DNA of 6,410 bases from DASXBA01 sp046729895 (GTDB lineage: Bacteria; Actinomycetota; Thermoleophilia; Solirubrobacterales; Thermoleophilaceae). The notes under the pieces were generated by a model. It was not told where the DNA came from. It saw only the letters and a program-made list of their open reading frames with translations, and made no database searches. The stretch is from positions 1-6,410 of the forward strand of contig JBKPHP010000146.1 in NCBI GenBank assembly GCA_046729895.1, given 5' to 3'. Positions 5,529 through 6,410 of this stretch are shown one piece after another. Position 1 is the stretch's first letter. Every line of letters starts with the position of its first letter. The translations under genes were made by a program, and so were the position numbers.

Positions 5529-6400
5529 AGCTGCTCGTCACCGGCGCCTCCGGGTTCCTCGGCTCGCGCCATACCACGGTGTTGCGCGAACGCGGGCACG
5601 AGATCGTCGCCGTCACGCGGCCGGGCGGGCGGCCGCGCGCGGGGTCGGAGGGGCTCGGCGCCATCGAGGTCGACGCCGGGGACCCGGCGGCGCGTGAGCT
5701 CATCCCCGGCTGCCACGCCGTGCTTCACTTCGCCGGCGTGCCCGACCCCGCCACGGCCCTCGCCGACCCGGCGTCGGCGGTGCGGGAGAACGTGGGCACC
5801 TCCCTCAACCTGCTGGAGGGCTGCAAGGAGCACGGCGCCCCGCTGATCTATCCCTCCACCGTGCGGGCGGCGCAGAACCCGCCGCCGGACCCCTACGCGG
5901 TCTCCAAGCGGTTGGGGGAACAGGCGTGCCGTCTCCATCCCACCCCCGCCGTCGTCGCCCGCATGACGTCGGTGTTTGGCCCCGGTCAGGTAACCGCGGA
6001 GGGGGCGACGGGAGCGATCGCGGCGTTCGCCGCGCGCGCCCTCACGGGCGAGCCGATCGCGATCCCCGGGAACCCGTCCCGCACCCGCGACTTCGTGTTC
6101 GTCGACGATGTCGTGCTGGCCATCGAGTCGCTCGTCGCCGAACGTCGCTTCGACCAGACGGTGGTGCTGGGCAGCGGCGCGGCCACGCCGCTGATCGAGG
6201 CGGCCCGGCTCGTGCTCGAGGCCGCCGGGTCCAGCTCGCCGATCGAGACGCCGGGAGGGGAACTCGCCCCCGGCGAGAACGAAAGCTACGAGACCGGCAC
6301 ACGGCTACTGTTTCCAACGCGACCGCTGTCCGAGGCGGTTCAGCTCTATGTCGATTGGCTCCGAAGCCATCCCGCTGCTCAAGGCAGCGCCCGAGACTGA
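5525..6400 (+). CDS. NAD-dependent epimerase/dehydratase family protein (extended SDR), intact active site
   Basis: A 291-residue cytosolic extended SDR. It starts straight with the Rossmann strand, MKLLVTGASGFLG (1-13), containing the TGxxGxxG nucleotide loop. HFAGVPDP (68-75) is the family's strand-four region. The catalytic triad is complete: Ser111/Thr112 in YPSTVRA (109-115), and Tyr124 and Lys128 in YAVSK (124-128). FGPGQV (151-156) and RDFVFVDDVVLAI (188-200) are the usual later motifs. It would epimerise, dehydrate or reduce a nucleotide-bound sugar using NAD(P); the substrate is not readable from sequence, and UDP-glucose 4-epimerase-like or dTDP-sugar-type roles are possible. The start GTG shares GTGA with the stop of the preceding SDR, which implies translational coupling and equal expression. 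The C-terminus overlaps the start of a probable aminotransferase gene. The neighbours place it in amino- or deoxy-sugar nucleotide synthesis for a surface glycan. Confidence 0.88.
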   Translation: MKLLVTGASGFLGSRHTTVLRERGHEIVAVTRPGGRPRAGSEGLGAIEVDAGDPAARELIPGCHAVLHFAGVPDPATALADPASAVRENVGTSLNLLEGCKEHGAPLIYPSTVRAAQNPPPDPYAVSKRLGEQACRLHPTPAVVARMTSVFGPGQVTAEGATGAIAAFAARALTGEPIAIPGNPSRTRDFVFVDDVVLAIESLVAERRFDQTVVLGSGAATPLIEAARLVLEAAGSSSPIETPGGELAPGENESYETGTRLLFPTRPLSEAVQLYVDWLRSHPAAQGSARD

Positions 6401-6410
6401 GCAGATCGCC
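6348..6410 (+). CDS. Partial CDS, possible DegT/DnrJ/EryC1/StrS aminotransferase N-terminus
   Basis: An ATG at 6348 opens a frame that stays open for all 21 codons to the window edge and reads MSIGSEAIPLLKAAPETEQIA. The IPLLKAAPETEQIA part resembles the start of PLP-dependent sugar aminotransferases of the DegT/DnrJ/EryC1/StrS family, which commonly begin with Ile-Pro-Leu/Phe, a short charged stretch, then a helix. A GAGG (6332-6335) lies 12 bases upstream, a little far for a ribosome binding site. It overlaps the end of the SDR by 53 bases in another frame, which is long but not unusual in a dense operon. Such an enzyme would fit the cluster by aminating a keto-sugar nucleotide made by the dehydrogenase and SDRs. 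With 21 residues visible the family call is tentative, and the true start could lie elsewhere. Confidence 0.45.
   Translation, partial: MSIGSEAIPLLKAAPETEQIA

Noticed and set aside
1..6410. CRISPR array, insertion sequence, prophage or toxin-antitoxin genes
   Set aside because: No direct repeats with regular spacers, no transposase or integrase motifs, and no short paired ORFs of those types were seen. All large frames are explained by sugar metabolism and GST families.

Overview
The window is very GC-rich (roughly 70 % by eye). It holds five complete protein genes, the start of a probable sixth running off the right edge, and short intergenic regions. GC content, GTG starts, Actinobacteria-like -10 hexamers placed directly in front of start codons without Shine-Dalgarno sequences, and the protein families suggest a high-GC actinobacterium, possibly of the class Thermoleophilia. 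That placement is inference; there is no rRNA or other phylogenetic marker here.

Layout. 37-804 (minus) is a glutathione S-transferase-like protein. It diverges, with only 24 bases between start codons, from a DUF354 family protein (829-1839, plus) that resembles GT-B glycosyltransferases. That gene converges on a membrane sugar-1-phosphate transferase of the WecA/TagO/MraY superfamily (1935-3137, minus). Between their 3' ends is a large imperfect hairpin whose arms are built of tandem heptamers. A 70-base divergent promoter region then leads into a plus-strand sugar-nucleotide block: a WbpA-type nucleotide sugar 6-dehydrogenase (3208-4521), a 155-base gap, an extended SDR of the NAD-dependent epimerase/dehydratase type (4677-5528), a second SDR overlapping it by 4 bases (5525-6400), and an open frame from 6348 to the edge that looks like the N-terminus of a DegT/DnrJ/EryC1/StrS aminotransferase.

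How the genes fit together. The transferase would load the first sugar-1-phosphate onto a polyprenyl phosphate. The dehydrogenase, the two SDRs and the putative aminotransferase would make modified sugar nucleotides (uronic acid, epimerised or amino sugars) for a surface polysaccharide or glycoprotein glycan. The DUF354 protein may act on a related nucleotide sugar or glycan. The GST-like gene has no evident link to this pathway.

Nothing resembles a defence island, CRISPR array, prophage or insertion sequence. The most notable points are: the dehydrogenase lacks the conserved Asp four residues after its catalytic Cys (Val instead); the first SDR has Ser in place of the catalytic Tyr of YxxxK, while its overlapping partner has an intact YAVSK; the heptamer-built hairpin; and the repeated TAGCAT-N9-start arrangement.
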